From positions 1 to 64,000 of the forward strand of contig CAJMRY010000007.1 of assembly GCA_905215935.1 (NCBI GenBank): DNA of 64,000 nucleotides, given 5' to 3'. The notes under the pieces were generated by a model. The model was not told the DNA's origin and did no database searches. It saw only the letters and a list, made by a program, of their open reading frames with translations. Of this stretch, positions 49,229-58,794 are shown one piece after another. Both the position numbers and the translations under genes were made by a program. Within the stretch, counting starts at the first letter, position 1; the number at the start of each line of letters is the position of its first letter. Origin of the DNA: an uncultured bacterium (GTDB taxonomy: Bacteria > Bacillota > Clostridia > TANB77 > CAG-508).

Positions 49229-49303
49229 TGGTGACCCGTACGGGAATCGAACCCATGTCTCCGCCGTGAAAGGGCGATGTCTTAACCGCTTGACCAACGG
49301 GCC
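49229..49303 (-). tRNA. tRNA-Glu(TTC)
   Basis: 75 bases with CCA. Acceptor GGCCCGT, D-loop GGTCAAGCGGTTAAGAC, anticodon loop CTTTCAC giving TTC, T-arm ATGGGTTCGATTCCCGT. Confidence 0.95.
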
Positions 49304-49318
49304 TTAAATTTTAAATAT

Positions 49319-49347
49319 CTAGGATTTAAGTATAACTTAAATCCTAG
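49319..49347 (-). other. Hairpin between tRNA-Lys and tRNA-Glu
   Basis: Perfect arms CTAGGATTTAAG and CTTAAATCCTAG around a five-base loop, with no T-run. Likely a processing hairpin in the polycistronic tRNA transcript. Confidence 0.5.
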
Positions 49348-49352
49348 TTACT

Positions 49353-49428
49353 TGGTGAGCCATCGCGGACTCGAACCGCGGACAACTTGATTAAAAGTCA
49401 AGTGCTCTACCACCTGAGCTAATGACCC
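49353..49428 (-). tRNA. tRNA-Lys(TTT)
   Basis: 76 bases with CCA. D-loop AGCTCAGGTGGTAGAGC, anticodon loop CTTTTAA giving TTT, T-arm CGCGGTTCGAGTCCGCG. First of three tRNAs in the transcript. Confidence 0.94.
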
Positions 49429-49539
49429 AAGTAATATTGATTAACAATGTCATGTCAGTCAACATGTTTTATATTTTAAATGATTTTATTCAATTTGTCA
49501 ATACATTTTATTTAATTTTTTAATTTTTTTTAAAATAGT

Positions 49540-49669
49540 AGTTACCATTCAGATTTTATTCCCTTCCTATAGATGTTTTAGAAGTCTCTCAATCACTAAT
49601 ACATAAACCGTAATAAAGTGTTTCTTATAAACTTATACACAACTCTTCTATTTAATCCGAATGGTAACT
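49540..49669. ncRNA. Candidate structured RNA (130 bases) downstream of pyrF
   Basis: The ends form a closing stem: AGTTACCATTC (49540-49550) with GAATGGTAACT (49659-49669), extended by four more pairs after one mismatch. The middle 100 bases have no coding frame. The long, internally open rod recalls small regulatory RNAs, but no family is recognised and the strand is not determined. Confidence 0.35.
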
Positions 49670-49693
49670 GTTATACTAAGAGTTCTTAGTAAT

Positions 49694-50623
49694 TTACTTA
49701 TTTATTGCATTATTTAATTCATCACGCATTCTAATAGCTTCTGCTCTAGTTGCTAAAGCATATTCTTCTTCCTTAAATTTAGTATTCCATTTATCTGATT
49801 TATATGCACACATAAGACTCCTTGATGCATTTACAATTCCTCCTAGTCCATTTTCATCAAATCCTAGTGCAATATCTTCTGGTTTTCCTCCTTGTGCTCC
49901 ATATCCAGGAATTAAAAAATATGTATGAGGTGCATTTTTTCTTAAATCTTTTAATTGTTTTGGATATGTAGCTCCAACTACTGCTGAAACACTACTATAT
50001 CCATATTCTCCTCTTAAGTTTTCGCCCCACTCTTCTACTAAGCTTGCGACTTTATTATATACTTCTTCTCCAGTTTCTAATTTTAAATCCTGTAAATCAC
50101 CTGAAGAAGGATTTGAAGTTTTTACTAAAACAAATATTCCTTTATTATATTTCATGCAGTCTTCTATAAAAGGTTTAACACTATCTATTCCCATATAAGC
50201 ATTTACAGTAACAAAATCTACATCATATATACTACTTTCAAAGTTTCCTATTCTTGTTTTTCCTAAGAAAGCATTTGAATAACACTCAGCAGTTGTACCT
50301 ATATCTCCTCTTTTTATATCTGTAATTACAATCATTTCCTTTTGTTTTGCATATTTGCATGTATCTTCAAATACCTGCATTCCCTTTAACCCATACATTT
50401 CATAAAAAGCAATATTAATTTTCACAGCAGGAATAATATCATAAACTGCATCAATTAGATTTTTATTAAATTCTAATATAGCTTTACATGCTCCATCTAT
50501 ATTCTCTCCATACTTTTCCTTTATACAATTTGGTAATTTTTCATATCCAGAATCTATTCCAATTACTGTTGGATTATTTGTTTGCTTAATTTTGTTAATT
50601 AACTTGTCCATTGCATTTATCAT
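49694..50623 (-). CDS. pyrF: Orotidine 5'-phosphate decarboxylase (type 2)
   Basis: Last step of de novo UMP synthesis. 309 residues, the longer type-2 family, with the catalytic block VITDIKRGDIGTTAECYSNAFLG near residue 95, IDSGYEKLP at the N-terminus and LIPGYGAQGGKPED near the C-terminus. Start ATG with AGGAGG. Lies 31 bases after pyrC in the same direction. Confidence 0.94.
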   Translation of the reverse strand: MINAMDKLINKIKQTNNPTVIGIDSGYEKLPNCIKEKYGENIDGACKAILEFNKNLIDAVYDIIPAVKINIAFYEMYGLKGMQVFEDTCKYAKQKEMIVITDIKRGDIGTTAECYSNAFLGKTRIGNFESSIYDVDFVTVNAYMGIDSVKPFIEDCMKYNKGIFVLVKTSNPSSGDLQDLKLETGEEVYNKVASLVEEWGENLRGEYGYSSVSAVVGATYPKQLKDLRKNAPHTYFLIPGYGAQGGKPEDIALGFDENGLGGIVNASRSLMCAYKSDKWNTKFKEEEYALATRAEAIRMRDELNNAINK

Positions 50624-50654
50624 TTTGTTATCCTCCTATTTTTCGCATATATTT

Positions 50655-51929
50655 CTATTTTGATTTGTATACTATATTTCCTGATACAATTGTATATTCT
50701 ACTTTACCTTTTAGTTTTTTTCCTATAAAAGGCGTATTCTTTGATTTTGACACTATCATATCTTTGGTATAAGTATATTCTTCACTTGGATTGTATATTG
50801 TTAAATCTGCAATTTTACCTTCTTTAATTTCTCCTCTATCTATTTTTAATAATCTCGCTGGGTTATATGAAGTTAGTCTAACCATATCCATCTCAGTTAA
50901 TAATCCCTTATCAATTAAATTTGTAATAATTGCAGAAAGTGCTGTTTCAAATCCTATAATTCCATTAGGTGCCTTTGATAATTCTTTATTTTTTTCTTCT
51001 TCACTATGTGGTGCATGATCTGTAATAATTGCATCAATCGTTCCATCTTTCAATCCTTCTATAATTGCTTGTCTATCTTTTTCTTCTCTTAAAGGAGGAT
51101 TCATTTTAGCATTTGAGCCAGACTCTAATACCTCATCTACTGTAAAACTAAAATAATGTGGACATGTCTCTGAACTAATTTTTACTCCTCTTTTTTTAGC
51201 GTCTCTAATCATATTAACAGATGTTTTAGTACTTATATGACATATATGTGCTCTGACATTATTTGTCTCCGATATAACAATTTCCCTTGCAGCCATTATC
51301 TCCTCTGCTTCTGGAAGAACACCTTTTACATTCAGTTGTTCTTGAATCTTGCCACTATTTATTGCTCCTTCTGCTACTGATTTTTCTTCACAATGTGATG
51401 CAACAAAAGTTCCTATGCTATCTGCTTTTATAATAGCTTGTCTCATTAGTTTTGAATTTACTACTGGCATTCCATCATCTGAAAATGCTATAGCTCCAGC
51501 CTTTTTTAATTCTTCAAAATCAGTTAGTTCTTCTCCTTTTTCTCCTTTTGAAACACTTCCATAAGGTAATACATTACATAAATTTACCCTTTTAGCTTCG
51601 TTTATTATTTTTTCTAAAACAAAAGCACTATCAGGGGTAGGATTCGTATTTGGCATTGGACAAATAGTCGTAAATCCTCCCTTAACAGCACTCTTAGATC
51701 CAGTTTCTATGGTTTCTTTGTACTCGAAACCTGGTTCTCTTAAATGACAATGCATATCAATCATACCAGGTATAATAACTAGGTTATTACAATCAATTAA
51801 AATGTCTGCTTTTTCTGAAATATCTTTTTGTAATTTAATAATCTTATCATCTTCTATTAAAATATCCATTTTCTCATTAGTTTTAGATGCATAATCTACT
51901 ACTTTTCCATTTTTTAATAAAGTTTTCAA
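50655..51929 (-). CDS. pyrC: Dihydroorotase
   Basis: Zinc amidohydrolase forming dihydroorotate. Metal-binding motifs DMHCHLREPGFEYKETIETG, AHICHIS, SETCPHYFSFT and IITDHAPHS are present; 424 residues (class I type). The downstream gene is pyrF, so the two form a pyrimidine operon. The 270 bases upstream show no recognisable leader. Confidence 0.95.
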   Translation of the reverse strand: MKTLLKNGKVVDYASKTNEKMDILIEDDKIIKLQKDISEKADILIDCNNLVIIPGMIDMHCHLREPGFEYKETIETGSKSAVKGGFTTICPMPNTNPTPDSAFVLEKIINEAKRVNLCNVLPYGSVSKGEKGEELTDFEELKKAGAIAFSDDGMPVVNSKLMRQAIIKADSIGTFVASHCEEKSVAEGAINSGKIQEQLNVKGVLPEAEEIMAAREIVISETNNVRAHICHISTKTSVNMIRDAKKRGVKISSETCPHYFSFTVDEVLESGSNAKMNPPLREEKDRQAIIEGLKDGTIDAIITDHAPHSEEEKNKELSKAPNGIIGFETALSAIITNLIDKGLLTEMDMVRLTSYNPARLLKIDRGEIKEGKIADLTIYNPSEEYTYTKDMIVSKSKNTPFIGKKLKGKVEYTIVSGNIVYKSK

Positions 51930-52159
51930 AATTATTTCCTCCTTAACTTAATTTATATCAAATATATCATGTTAACTAATTGTTTTCAAGTAAAAAACAA
52001 ATCAAAAATTGAATATTACTTAAAGTATAGTTAATTTTCAGGCTTTATATTAACTTTATATAACATCTGCATTAAACAATTTATAAAAATATTTACTCTT
52101 TTTCAGTCATATTTGTCCATATAATAAAATTATTTAATACACTATTTCATTAATTATAA

Positions 52160-52195
52160 ATAAAATAGTTACAAATAAATTGTAACTATTTTATT
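52160..52195 (-). terminator. Terminator after DUF1858 gene
   Basis: AAAATAGTTACAA / TTGTAACTATTTT hairpin, eight bases past the stop. Confidence 0.7.
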
Positions 52196-52202
52196 ATTTT
52201 AC

Positions 52203-52388
52203 TTATGCATTTAATTTTTTTACTAATTCTTCTACATCTATTCCATGTACTTGGCATGCTTCTTCTAAGCTTTCTCCTTGTGATGCTGGACATCCTAGAC
52301 AATGCATTCCAGCTTCTAATAATATTTCTGCCTTTTCTGGTGCATTTTCTATAATCTCACCAATTTTTGTTTCTTTATTTATTATCAT
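52203..52388 (-). CDS. DUF1858 domain protein
   Basis: 61 residues. Typical pattern: KETKIGEIIENAPEKAEILLEAGMHCLGCPASQGESLEEAC then HGIDVEELVKKLN. The CLGC and the later Cys may bind a metal or be redox active. Family often found near hybrid-cluster proteins; here it stands alone after cysS. Confidence 0.88.
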   Translation of the reverse strand: MIINKETKIGEIIENAPEKAEILLEAGMHCLGCPASQGESLEEACQVHGIDVEELVKKLNA

Positions 52389-52449
52389 TTCTATTCCTCC
52401 TACAATTTTATTTTATAATTATATCAAATTTTTTATAAATATGCAATTA

Positions 52450-53838
52450 TTATATTTTCTCTATTTTCTGACCGTTTTTAGTATCCTTCACTGCATATCC
52501 TCTTTCTTTTATTTTATCCCTTAATATATCAGATAATTCAAAATCTTTACTTTCTCTAGCTTTTTTTCTATCCTCTAATAATTTAGCTATTTCTTCTGGA
52601 ATAATTAAACTTTCTTCTGAAACATCATTAAGATTAAGTGATAGTACCTCATCAAATTTCATTAATAACTCATAATATTTATTTGACTTTTTCTCTTGTT
52701 TTGCAACTTCCCATGCAATCGAAATAGCAAGTGGTATATTTAAATCATCATTAATTGCTTCTAAAAACTCTTGTTTATATTTGTTTAGTATATCCTCATC
52801 TACATTTTCATTTCCGTTTTTTTGAGTACTCGCTAAATATCTTAATCTGTGTAATGATTTTTGTGCAGAGTCAATTGCACCCCATGTAAAGTTCAATTTA
52901 TTTCTATAATGTGAAGTAAAACATAAATATCTATATGCTAAAGGCTCTATTCCTTTTTCTTCTAAATCATCAATTAAATATACATTTCCTAAGCTTTTAG
53001 ACATCTTACCATTATCTATTAGTAAAAACTCCACATGCATCCAAAAATGAGCTGGATTCTTTCCAGTTGCTCCCTTTGATTGTGCTATTTCGTTTTCATG
53101 GTGAACGGGTATATGATCAACACCACCTGTATGAATATCAAATACATCACCTAAATATTCTCTTGACATTGCACTACATTCTATATGCCATCCTGGATAA
53201 CATTCTCCAAATTTACTATCCCATTTCATAATATGCTCTTTAGGAGCCTTTATCCATATTGCAAAATCCAATGGATTCTTTTTTTCTGGATCCACTTCAA
53301 TTCTTGCACCAGCTTTTTGATTTTTTAAATCAATTCTTGACAATTCTCCATATGATTTTAATTTACTTGTATCAAAATATACTCCCTTAGAAGTTTCATA
53401 CGCATAACCATTTTTCATTATTTGTATTACATATTCTTCCATCTGTTTTATATGTTCTGTTGCTTTTGCTATGTGTTCTGGAGATTCTATATTCAATTTT
53501 TTAATATCGTTAACAAAAGCATCTGTATAAATTTTAGCTATTTCATAAACAGACATATTTTTCTCTTTTGCAGATTTCTCCATCTTATCTTCTCCCTCAT
53601 CTGCATCAGATGTTAAATGTCCCACGTCCGTAATGTTCATTACATGATTTAATTTATATCCATTATACTTAAGTACTTTCCTTAAAGTATCCATAAATAC
53701 ATATGCTCTCATATTTCCAATATGTGCTCTATTATATACTGTTGGACCACATGTATATATACTAACTATATTTTCTTTTATGTTAATTGGTACAAAATCT
53801 TCTTTTTTTCTCGTTAGTGTATTCCAAACTCTTAACAT
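52450..53838 (-). CDS. cysS: Cysteinyl-tRNA synthetase
   Basis: Class I synthetase charging tRNA-Cys. 462 residues. Motifs: zinc ligands in YTCGPTVYNRAHIGN (HIGH-type HIGN), GWHIECSAMS, HHENEIAQS, and KMSKSLGN near residue 265. N- to C-terminal order is complete. ATG with AGAGGTGA. Confidence 0.96.
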   Translation of the reverse strand: MLRVWNTLTRKKEDFVPINIKENIVSIYTCGPTVYNRAHIGNMRAYVFMDTLRKVLKYNGYKLNHVMNITDVGHLTSDADEGEDKMEKSAKEKNMSVYEIAKIYTDAFVNDIKKLNIESPEHIAKATEHIKQMEEYVIQIMKNGYAYETSKGVYFDTSKLKSYGELSRIDLKNQKAGARIEVDPEKKNPLDFAIWIKAPKEHIMKWDSKFGECYPGWHIECSAMSREYLGDVFDIHTGGVDHIPVHHENEIAQSKGATGKNPAHFWMHVEFLLIDNGKMSKSLGNVYLIDDLEEKGIEPLAYRYLCFTSHYRNKLNFTWGAIDSAQKSLHRLRYLASTQKNGNENVDEDILNKYKQEFLEAINDDLNIPLAISIAWEVAKQEKKSNKYYELLMKFDEVLSLNLNDVSEESLIIPEEIAKLLEDRKKARESKDFELSDILRDKIKERGYAVKDTKNGQKIEKI

Positions 53839-53895
53839 ATAATCACCTCTTATTTTTATAATATGAAAATTTTACCACTTTTTTTCAAAAAAGTA

Positions 53896-53924
53896 TAGAC
53901 AAAATTAAAAAAATATTATATTAT
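53896..53924 (+). promoter_or_regulatory. Promoter of T4SS-like cluster
   Basis: -35 TAGACA, 17-base spacer, -10 TATTAT, upstream of the first small gene. Confidence 0.55.
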
Positions 53925-53951
53925 CCAATAAATTTGAGAGGAGTGATATTA

Positions 53952-54098
53952 ATTCAAAAATTATTTAATTTATTTCTTTTAACTTTTTTATTTAATATTT
54001 TTATTACATTCTATACAATTTATATATTCTTAGAAACAAATATTTTCCATAAAAAACAAGGTTCAAAACTTTTAATAAAAAAAGAGGACTTAAAGTAA
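53952..54098 (+). CDS. Small membrane protein, probable ATT start
   Basis: About 48 residues: one hydrophobic helix (FLLTFLFNIFITFYTIYIF) then a basic tail (KKQGSKLLIKKEDLK). The strong site AGAGGAG (53937-53943) points to ATT at 53952 as start with 8 bases spacing; the in-frame GTG at 53943 lies inside that site. Stops seven bases before the coupling-ATPase gene. It is probably the first gene of the cluster, function unknown. The same cluster has another gene with an ATC start. Confidence 0.5.
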   Translation: MQKLFNLFLLTFLFNIFITFYTIYIFLETNIFHKKQGSKLLIKKEDLK

Positions 54099-54105
54099 GT
54101 ATATT

Positions 54106-55803
54106 ATGAAAAAATATACATTTATTTTCGTTTTATCGTCTACTTTATGTATATTTGGTATAATTATTTTTTCTCCAATATATCTATCTAATAATCTAAT
54201 TTTTATATATGCCATTCATCCATTTAATATATGCACAGCATATCCAATCTTTTGGAATAATATAAAAGTTCTATTTATAATTATATATATTTATTCTTCT
54301 TTAATTATTTCTAATTATGCATATATCCATATTTATAAAAAAATTCAAAAAAAATCAATAATAAATAATCATACAAAATTAAATTTATCTATTTCTAATT
54401 TGAATTTATATATAGGATATGATGAAAAAAATAATGACATATATATTCCAGAAAAATCACTGTATCAAAATATATTAATTACTGGAACTATTGGAACTGG
54501 AAAAACCAGTAGTGCTATGTATCCTTTTACGAAGCAACTAATTGAACATAACCATTTTGATTATGCTAATAAAATTGGTATGCTAATATTAGATGTTAAA
54601 GGAAACTATTACCGTGAAGTATATAAGTATGCCAAAATTTACAATAGATTAGATGACATAATTGTAATAGAACTTAATGGAAAATATAAATACAACCCTT
54701 TAAATAAGCCTAATCTGAAAGCTTCTGTATTAGCAAATAGGCTAAAAACAATACTTTTATTATTCTCAAAAAATAATACAGAATCCTATTGGTTAGATGA
54801 AGCAGAGAAAATATTAGCAGAATGTATAAAATTATGTAGACTATACAATGATAATTATGTAACATTCGAAGAAATCCATAAATTAGTAACTAATAAAGAT
54901 TATTATGTCGAAAAAATTCAAATACTTAGAAATAATTTTTTGGTACAAGACTTTGATAATGAAAAAAAATATGATTTATTATCATCAATCACATTTCTAG
55001 AAGATGAATATTGGAAAATGGATGAAAGAACATTATCTATCTTAAAGTCTGAAATAACAAGAATTACAAATTATTTTGTTTCTGATTATAGTGTTTCTAA
55101 AACTTTTAATCCTCAAATTAACGAAGAAAATTTTTATGGTTTCACTGATTTAATAAATGATGGTAAAATTGTCATTTTAAATATGAATATTGCAGAATAT
55201 AGAAACCTATCTAAAATCATTGCAACATATCTAAAATTAGATTTTCAAACCGAGGTATTATCTAGACTATCTAAAAAAAATATAACAAGAACTGTCGCAT
55301 TTATATGTGATGAATATCACGAATATATAACACTTAATGATGCTGACTTTTTTTCTCAAAGTCGTGAGGCAAAATGTATAAATCTTGTTTCGACACAAAG
55401 CTATAGCTCTTTACTAAATACATTGCAAAATAATACCAATTTAAATGTAATCCTTCAGAGCTTAGTAAATAAATTGTGGTTTAGAAGTGATGATCTTTTT
55501 ACTATAGAAGAAATACAAAAACAAATAGGTAAAGAAGAAAAAGAAAAAATATCTAAAACTATATCCGAAAATTCAAACGATACTTCATATAATTATCTTA
55601 ATAATTCATTTTATTCAAACAAGTCAAATATAAGTGAAAGCATAAATCAGTATTTTCAATCAGATTATATTTATGACACAAATTTTTTTACACAAAATTT
55701 AAAAACTTTTACTTGTATTGCTTTCATCTCTGATGGAATCAATATCATTCCTCCTCAAAAAATAAATTTAATTCCATATTTTAAAGAAAGGAAAAATGTA
55801 TGA
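54106..55803 (+). CDS. VirD4/TraG-like ATPase (second, divergent)
   Basis: 565 residues. Two N-terminal membrane helices (FIFVLSSTLCIFGIIIF; VLFIIIYIYSSLIISNY), Walker A ITGTIGTGKTSSAM near residue 127, GMLILDVKGNYYREV, Walker B TVAFICDEYHEY and SQSREAKCINLVSTQSYSSL. Coupling-protein family of type IV secretion or conjugation systems. It differs strongly from the VirD4 at 10329. It contains no in-frame CGG. Overlaps the next gene by four bases. Partner substrates unknown. Confidence 0.82.
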   Translation: MKKYTFIFVLSSTLCIFGIIIFSPIYLSNNLIFIYAIHPFNICTAYPIFWNNIKVLFIIIYIYSSLIISNYAYIHIYKKIQKKSIINNHTKLNLSISNLNLYIGYDEKNNDIYIPEKSLYQNILITGTIGTGKTSSAMYPFTKQLIEHNHFDYANKIGMLILDVKGNYYREVYKYAKIYNRLDDIIVIELNGKYKYNPLNKPNLKASVLANRLKTILLLFSKNNTESYWLDEAEKILAECIKLCRLYNDNYVTFEEIHKLVTNKDYYVEKIQILRNNFLVQDFDNEKKYDLLSSITFLEDEYWKMDERTLSILKSEITRITNYFVSDYSVSKTFNPQINEENFYGFTDLINDGKIVILNMNIAEYRNLSKIIATYLKLDFQTEVLSRLSKKNITRTVAFICDEYHEYITLNDADFFSQSREAKCINLVSTQSYSSLLNTLQNNTNLNVILQSLVNKLWFRSDDLFTIEEIQKQIGKEEKEKISKTISENSNDTSYNYLNNSFYSNKSNISESINQYFQSDYIYDTNFFTQNLKTFTCIAFISDGINIIPPQKINLIPYFKERKNV

Positions 55804-56129
55804 AAAAAAATATTTTTTTTATATTATTCTCAATTGTCTTTATTATTATTTTATTATTTTCTTTTAGCCAATTTTCATTTTCAGCAGATCCTAAAATCGT
55901 AACAAAGCTAAATTCTGCCTTTACCAAAATTAAACAATGGATTATAAAACTTGCAACTCCTGCGGCAGCTGTAGCTGTTGGAACAGGCATATTTATGAAA
56001 AAGTTTAGCTTTGGAGACGAAGAAAGATTAAGAATTGGAAAAAAATTAATTCGTGGTTCATTATTTTCTTATGGTTTTATTTTGGCAACAGATTTAATAC
56101 TTGCAGCAATAAAAAGTTTAATTGGATAG
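55800..56129 (+). CDS. VirB2/TrbC-like small membrane protein
   Basis: 109 residues. N-terminal signal-like helix (NIFFILFSIVFIIILLFSF, then SFSADP), a second hydrophobic segment AAAVAVGTGIFM and a third (FSYGFILATDLILAAI). The layout, a signal peptide and two helices with a short basic loop, is like pilin subunits of type IV secretion. Overlaps the VirD4-like gene (ATGTATGA region). Confidence 0.6.
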   Translation: MKKNIFFILFSIVFIIILLFSFSQFSFSADPKIVTKLNSAFTKIKQWIIKLATPAAAVAVGTGIFMKKFSFGDEERLRIGKKLIRGSLFSYGFILATDLILAAIKSLIG

Positions 56130-56141
56130 GAGGTATTGCTT

Positions 56142-57023
56142 TTGAACTCTTCATCAGTAAATATAACAGAAATTATTGCTAATAGTATAAATAATTTATT
56201 TAGTAACTTATTTTCATCAATTGATAATAATATTTATTTAATATTAGATGAAATTACATTCATAAATACAGACATTTTTAATGATTCATTTTTTCAAAAA
56301 ATTTTTGGTACTAATTCATATAATGGATTATTATTAATTTGTAATTCGTTATTAATATCATTTATCATCTTTTATTGTATAAAATTAATATATTCGCATT
56401 TAACTTTTACAGCAGTAGAAAAACCATTTCAATTTTTATTTAAATTATTAATTTTCGGAATATTAATGAATTCATCTCTTTTTATTTGCGAACAGATTAT
56501 TAACATAAATTCGTTGATCTCATTAGCTATACGAGAAATTGGAGAAAATATATTTAATATCAATGTCAATTTTACAGAAATAATAAAAAAAATAAATACT
56601 GTAATAGTTATTGGTAATAATGACTTTAATTTATTCTCTATGGATGGCATTATTAAAAGTTTTTTATCTTTTGAATTAATTAATTTGCTTTTTACATATT
56701 CACTTAGATATATACTTGTTAAAATATTTATTCTTATTTCTCCTTTTGCATTTTTATCTTTAATTTCTAATACAAGCAATTGGTTCTTTAAATCTTGGTT
56801 CAGAGGATTCTTTGCTTTACTAATAATTCAGAGCTTTGTAAGTATAATTCTACTTATAATATTTTCAATAAATATTGAATCAAATAATATGCTATTAAAA
56901 TTGTTATATTTATCTTCACTTTATGCTTTAACCAAAGCTAACATTTATATAAAAGAATTGGTAGGTGGTATAAGTACAACTTTTTCTAATAGTGTTCTAA
57001 CTGTTAAAAATTTATTAAAATAA
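56142..57023 (+). CDS. TrbL/VirB6-like polytopic membrane protein
   Basis: About 293 residues with six or so hydrophobic helices (LLICNSLLISFIIFYCI; FKLLIFGILMNSSLFIC; YILVKIFILISPFAFLSLI; GFFALLIIQSFVSIILLIIFS). TTG 56142 is chosen because AGGAGG lies 8 bases upstream. The position after a pilin-like gene fits a VirB6/TrbL-type inner-membrane channel component; sequence alone does not prove it. Confidence 0.6.
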   Translation: MNSSSVNITEIIANSINNLFSNLFSSIDNNIYLILDEITFINTDIFNDSFFQKIFGTNSYNGLLLICNSLLISFIIFYCIKLIYSHLTFTAVEKPFQFLFKLLIFGILMNSSLFICEQIININSLISLAIREIGENIFNINVNFTEIIKKINTVIVIGNNDFNLFSMDGIIKSFLSFELINLLFTYSLRYILVKIFILISPFAFLSLISNTSNWFFKSWFRGFFALLIIQSFVSIILLIIFSINIESNNMLLKLLYLSSLYALTKANIYIKELVGGISTTFSNSVLTVKNLLK

Positions 57024-57037
57024 ATGGAGGTGATTTT

Positions 57038-57322
57038 ATCAATTTTATAATTCCACAAAACTATAAATATAAAAATAAAATACTTGGGTTTATAGATTAT
57101 CAAACAATTACTTTTAATTTTATATGGGATGCTATAATATTCCTTGCCTTAAACATGTTTAATATTAATTTAAGTTTAAAAATATTTCTTTTTATAGTAC
57201 TTTGTTTTCCTCTTTTTCTCATTAGTATTATTAGTTTTACAAACGAAAGTATAATTTACGTATTATCATATATTTATAATTTTCTAATAAATAAAAAAAT
57301 TTATGTTTATAAGAAAACATAG
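57038..57322 (+). CDS. PrgI/VirB3-like small membrane protein, ATC start
   Basis: 94 residues: NFIIPQNYKYKNKILGFIDY at the N-terminus, then two membrane helices (FIWDAIIFLALNMF and IFLFIVLCFPLFLISII) and a basic C-terminus. This IPxxY--K-K-lG-id layout is like PrgI family proteins of Gram-positive T4SS. The only plausible start is ATC at 57038: GGAGG lies 7 bases before it and no ATG, GTG or TTG is in frame before residue 41. Last gene of the cluster; no VirB4 follows. Confidence 0.6.
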   Translation: MNFIIPQNYKYKNKILGFIDYQTITFNFIWDAIIFLALNMFNINLSLKIFLFIVLCFPLFLISIISFTNESIIYVLSYIYNFLINKKIYVYKKT

Positions 57323-57342
57323 TATTAAAATACTATTTATTT
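57319..57342 (+). terminator. Hairpin after PrgI-like gene
   Basis: ATAGTATT / AATACTAT with T-rich tail, directly at the stop codon. The following 57343-57750 is AT-rich (mostly A/T) with no gene seen. Confidence 0.5.
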
Positions 57343-57750
57343 AAATATAATTAAACTAAATAGTATTACATTTTACTATATTATATTTTGTTTTATTTTT
57401 TATATTTTATTATATTTAATCTTTTTATATTCTATATGTAAACTACTATCTCCTACTTAAATTATAAAAATTAAATTTATTATAAATATTTATATAGATT
57501 TAAAATATTTATATTCATATTATTTTCTACTATTTTACATGTTTTATAGAAAACTTATCTTTATAGTTTCAAATAAATACTACCAAAATATTAATATTCA
57601 AATGTTACAGTTCAGTAATAAAAAATTTTTAATCCCAAAATATTTTTTAAGACTTTTTATATAAACTTTTACTTATATGCCTTAAACAAATCAATAATTT
57701 ATGATCTTATTAAACTATAATTTTCAAATTCATAATTTCTCTTTAATATA

Positions 57751-57779
57751 TTGTAAAAGTTGCTTCGAAATGATATAAT
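57751..57779 (+). promoter_or_regulatory. Promoter of dnaD
   Basis: -35 TTGTAA, 17-base spacer, -10 TATAAT; ATG 33 bases downstream. Confidence 0.7.
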
Positions 57780-57811
57780 TTGACAAAATATTTTAGAGAG
57801 GAAGTATATAT

Positions 57812-58777
57812 ATGAAACTAGAACAAAATGATAAACCACTTTTATTTTCTTATACAGAGCTACCAGATGTATTTTTTACAGAATATATATCTCAGACACC
57901 TGGAGACTACATAAAAGTATATCTATATATGATATTCTTATCCAAATATGGTAAAGATATAAAAATAAATGACTTATCAAAAAAATTAGAATTACCTTTA
58001 AAAACCATTCAAGACGCAATAAAATTTTTAGAGGATGAATCTCTAATTACAAAGAAAAATACTGGTTTTATCATTAATAATTTGCAAGAATTAGAGTTAC
58101 ATAAATTATACAATCCAAAAATAACTTCTTCTCCAGAACAATTGAAAAAAACTGCTGAAAATCAATATCGTGCAAAAGCAATTGAAAATATTAATAACGA
58201 ATTTTTTCAAGGAATAATGTCTCCATCATGGTATAGTGATATTGATTTATGGTTTAGTAAATATAATTTTGATGAAGAAGTAATGATTGCACTATTTAGA
58301 TATTGCTTTAACAGATCTGCTCTTCATAGAAACTATATTCAGGCAGTAGCAGATGCATGGGCAAAAAATAATATAAAAACATTTAATGATTTAGATATTT
58401 ATTATGAAAAACAAGAAAAATTAAAAAAATTATCTAAAACAATTTCTAAAAAACTAGGAATCACAAGACAATTATCACAATATGAGGAAGCATATATTGA
58501 AAAATGGACCATTGAATTTAATTATTCTATGGACATTATAGAAATAGCACTAAAGAGAACTACCTCTAAAGCCAACCCTAGTTTTGATTACTTAGATAAA
58601 TTACTTACAGATTGGCATGACAGAAAATTTATTACTGCTGATGATATACAGAAATTTTTAAATGAAATGAAACAAAAAAATAAAAATGTAAAAGAATTAG
58701 AAAAGAAATCTGGATACCAAAACTATGAACAGAGAAATTATGATAATTTAAACAATCTATATGCTAATAACATATAA
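57812..58777 (+). CDS. DnaD-domain replication initiation protein
   Basis: 321 residues. N-terminal winged-helix-like region (GDYIKVYLYMIFLSKYG, LEDESLITKKN) and a C-terminal DnaB_2/DnaD domain (DLWFSKYNFDEEVMIALFRYC; ISKKLGITRQLSQYEEAYIEKW). Gram-positive primosome protein helping load the helicase. The gene directly after it is DnaC-like, the usual pairing. ATG follows AGAGAGGAAG. Confidence 0.85.
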   Translation: MKLEQNDKPLLFSYTELPDVFFTEYISQTPGDYIKVYLYMIFLSKYGKDIKINDLSKKLELPLKTIQDAIKFLEDESLITKKNTGFIINNLQELELHKLYNPKITSSPEQLKKTAENQYRAKAIENINNEFFQGIMSPSWYSDIDLWFSKYNFDEEVMIALFRYCFNRSALHRNYIQAVADAWAKNNIKTFNDLDIYYEKQEKLKKLSKTISKKLGITRQLSQYEEAYIEKWTIEFNYSMDIIEIALKRTTSKANPSFDYLDKLLTDWHDRKFITADDIQKFLNEMKQKNKNVKELEKKSGYQNYEQRNYDNLNNLYANNI

Positions 58778-58794
58778 AAAAGGATGTGAACTTT

